Shown here piece by piece: positions 63,189 to 64,000 of a DNA stretch of 64,000 nucleotides. The position numbers were made by a program, and so were the translations under genes. Source of the DNA: Thiosocius teredinicola (GTDB lineage Bacteria > Pseudomonadota > Gammaproteobacteria > Chromatiales > Chromatiaceae); assembly GCF_002009425.1 (NCBI RefSeq), contig NZ_CP019936.1:2529297-2593296 (forward strand), in the 5' to 3' direction. A model generated the notes under the pieces. It saw nothing but the letters and a program-made list of their open reading frames with translations, searched no databases and was not told where the DNA came from. The first letter of the stretch is position 1. The number at the start of each line of letters is the position of its first letter.

Positions 63189-63992
63189 TCAGTTGACCTT
63201 CAAGGTGCCGCCACGGCCGAGGCCGCCTTTGACATCCTGCGCTTCGTAGTTGCGCAGCGAACGCACCATGCCGTTGTAGGCATCGACGAAGGCAGCCACG
63301 GTCGCCTTACCGGCCGGCGTGGTCGAGAAGCCGCCCAGGCCACCGCCGCCGCTGCGGCCCAACGCACCGACTGCCGCACCGTAGTTGTTGGAGGTCGAGC
63401 TGCCCTCAGAGGCCGAGATCTGCACCGCCGAACGGATGTCGAACAGCGACAGGGTCACCACTGAACTCTTCATCTCCAGACCGCCGGCAATCGCACCGAC
63501 CGTGCTGTTGACCAGCCCGCCGAGCACGCCGCCGACCTTGCCGACCGACGAATCGTCGATGATGATCTGTGGTTCGAGGTAGTAATCCGCAGCAACGCGC
63601 TGACCCTTCTGCTGCTTGGACCCGGCACGGTATTCACCCGAGTTGCGCTGGATATCGGTAATGCGCGACAGACGGCTGTCGGTGCGCAGGTTGCCGATCG
63701 AGGTGATGATGAAACAGTTGGATTGCTGTACCGCCAGACGGATCAGCGGTTCGACGGTCGTTACCTTGGTCTGCGAGCCGAACGCGCCATACCAGTTGGC
63801 AGCGCGGCCATCATCGACCGCCAGGGTACCGAACGGCTGATCGCAGCGTTCCAGCGAAGAATCGGCGTCGACACTGGCGCCACCTGCGGCAGAACCGGAA
63901 ACCGCGGTACTGTTGGTACCCGTGGTGACACATCCTGCCAGGGCCAGACCGCAGAGTCCTGCGGCCAGACCACGCAATTTCATTCCTTTCAT
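63189..63992 (-). CDS. CsgG/HfaB-like lipoprotein
   Basis: A 267-residue protein with a lipoprotein signal (LALAGC, Cys21) and mature residues that resemble the CsgG/HfaB or LpoB-like group: CDQPFGTLAVDD, EPLIRLAVQQSNCFIITSIG, ADYYLEPQIII and a Gly-rich linker (GRSGGGGLGGFS). CsgG makes an outer-membrane pore in curli export, but similar folds serve other roles. Start at the first Met; the second, three codons later, is also possible. It is convergent with the NtrC-type gene. Confidence 0.7.
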   Translation of the reverse strand: MKGMKLRGLAAGLCGLALAGCVTTGTNSTAVSGSAAGGASVDADSSLERCDQPFGTLAVDDGRAANWYGAFGSQTKVTTVEPLIRLAVQQSNCFIITSIGNLRTDSRLSRITDIQRNSGEYRAGSKQQKGQRVAADYYLEPQIIIDDSSVGKVGGVLGGLVNSTVGAIAGGLEMKSSVVTLSLFDIRSAVQISASEGSSTSNNYGAAVGALGRSGGGGLGGFSTTPAGKATVAAFVDAYNGMVRSLRNYEAQDVKGGLGRGGTLKVN

Positions 63993-64000
63993 GATTATTG

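Overview
The window is a GC-rich, densely coded chromosomal segment. The mfd–csiV pair, separate glutaminyl- and glutamyl-tRNA synthetases, a CsiV-type protein, a NafY-like protein and several c-type cytochrome and sulfur-handling (DsrE, rhodanese) genes all point to a gammaproteobacterium. A sulfur-metabolising, possibly diazotrophic Chromatiales/Sedimenticola-like lineage is my inference; no rRNA or marker in the window proves it. I see no prophage, insertion sequence or CRISPR array.

Layout. 1-5 kb: end of an agmatine-to-putrescine pair (aguA fragment, aguB), a TrpD2-like transferase with a Rieske ferredoxin, a DUF3530-type hydrolase and a secreted rhodanese. 5-12 kb: an enhancer-binding-type regulator without its GAFTGA loop, a DsrE-like protein, and an RND/LolA-like/beta-barrel envelope operon with a TetR repressor and its probable operator. 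12-16 kb: mfd and csiV. 16-24 kb: OafA-type acyltransferase, OPT transporter, periplasmic beta-carbonic anhydrase, a Gly/Asp-Arg repeat protein, a candidate small RNA and a GDSL hydrolase with a PEP-CTERM-like tail. 24-32 kb: an unassigned cytosolic protein, a secreted FmdE-domain protein, a lipoprotein, tRNA-Glu and tRNA-Ala beside glnS and gltX, and tRNA-Val. 32-42 kb: a DUF481 outer-membrane protein, an ECF sigma/DUF3619/DUF3106 operon, an Asp/Arg repeat protein, a chemoreceptor, small hypotheticals, a NafY-like protein, AlkB, and a second ECF sigma/anti-sigma pair. 42-48 kb: a tightly overlapping operon of DUF1611 P-loop protein, ABC exporter, hydrolase and secreted protein, followed by a lipoprotein. 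48-50 kb: phoX behind a PHO box.

50-63 kb is the most unusual part. An eight-gene minus-strand operon encodes a small aromatic secreted protein, a long (Gly-Met-Ser/Gly)n repeat protein, a pentaheme cytochrome, a TAT-exported DmsA-like molybdoenzyme, a DmsB-like four-cluster ferredoxin, a small cytochrome c, a TorD-family chaperone and a polyferredoxin. It is preceded by a gene for a secreted six-repeat protein. Both transcription units start at near-consensus sigma-54 promoters, and both carry a similar TGAC-RATTT-GWCAG site upstream. Divergently transcribed next to them are a histidine kinase with a c-type heme motif (CTACH) in its periplasmic sensor and an NtrC-type response regulator with an intact GSFTGA loop. 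My reading is that a redox- or ligand-sensing heme-c kinase drives sigma-54 transcription of an extracytoplasmic molybdenum enzyme that exchanges electrons with c-type cytochromes instead of a DmsC/NrfD membrane anchor, together with structural repeat proteins of unknown role. The substrate is not readable from the sequence.
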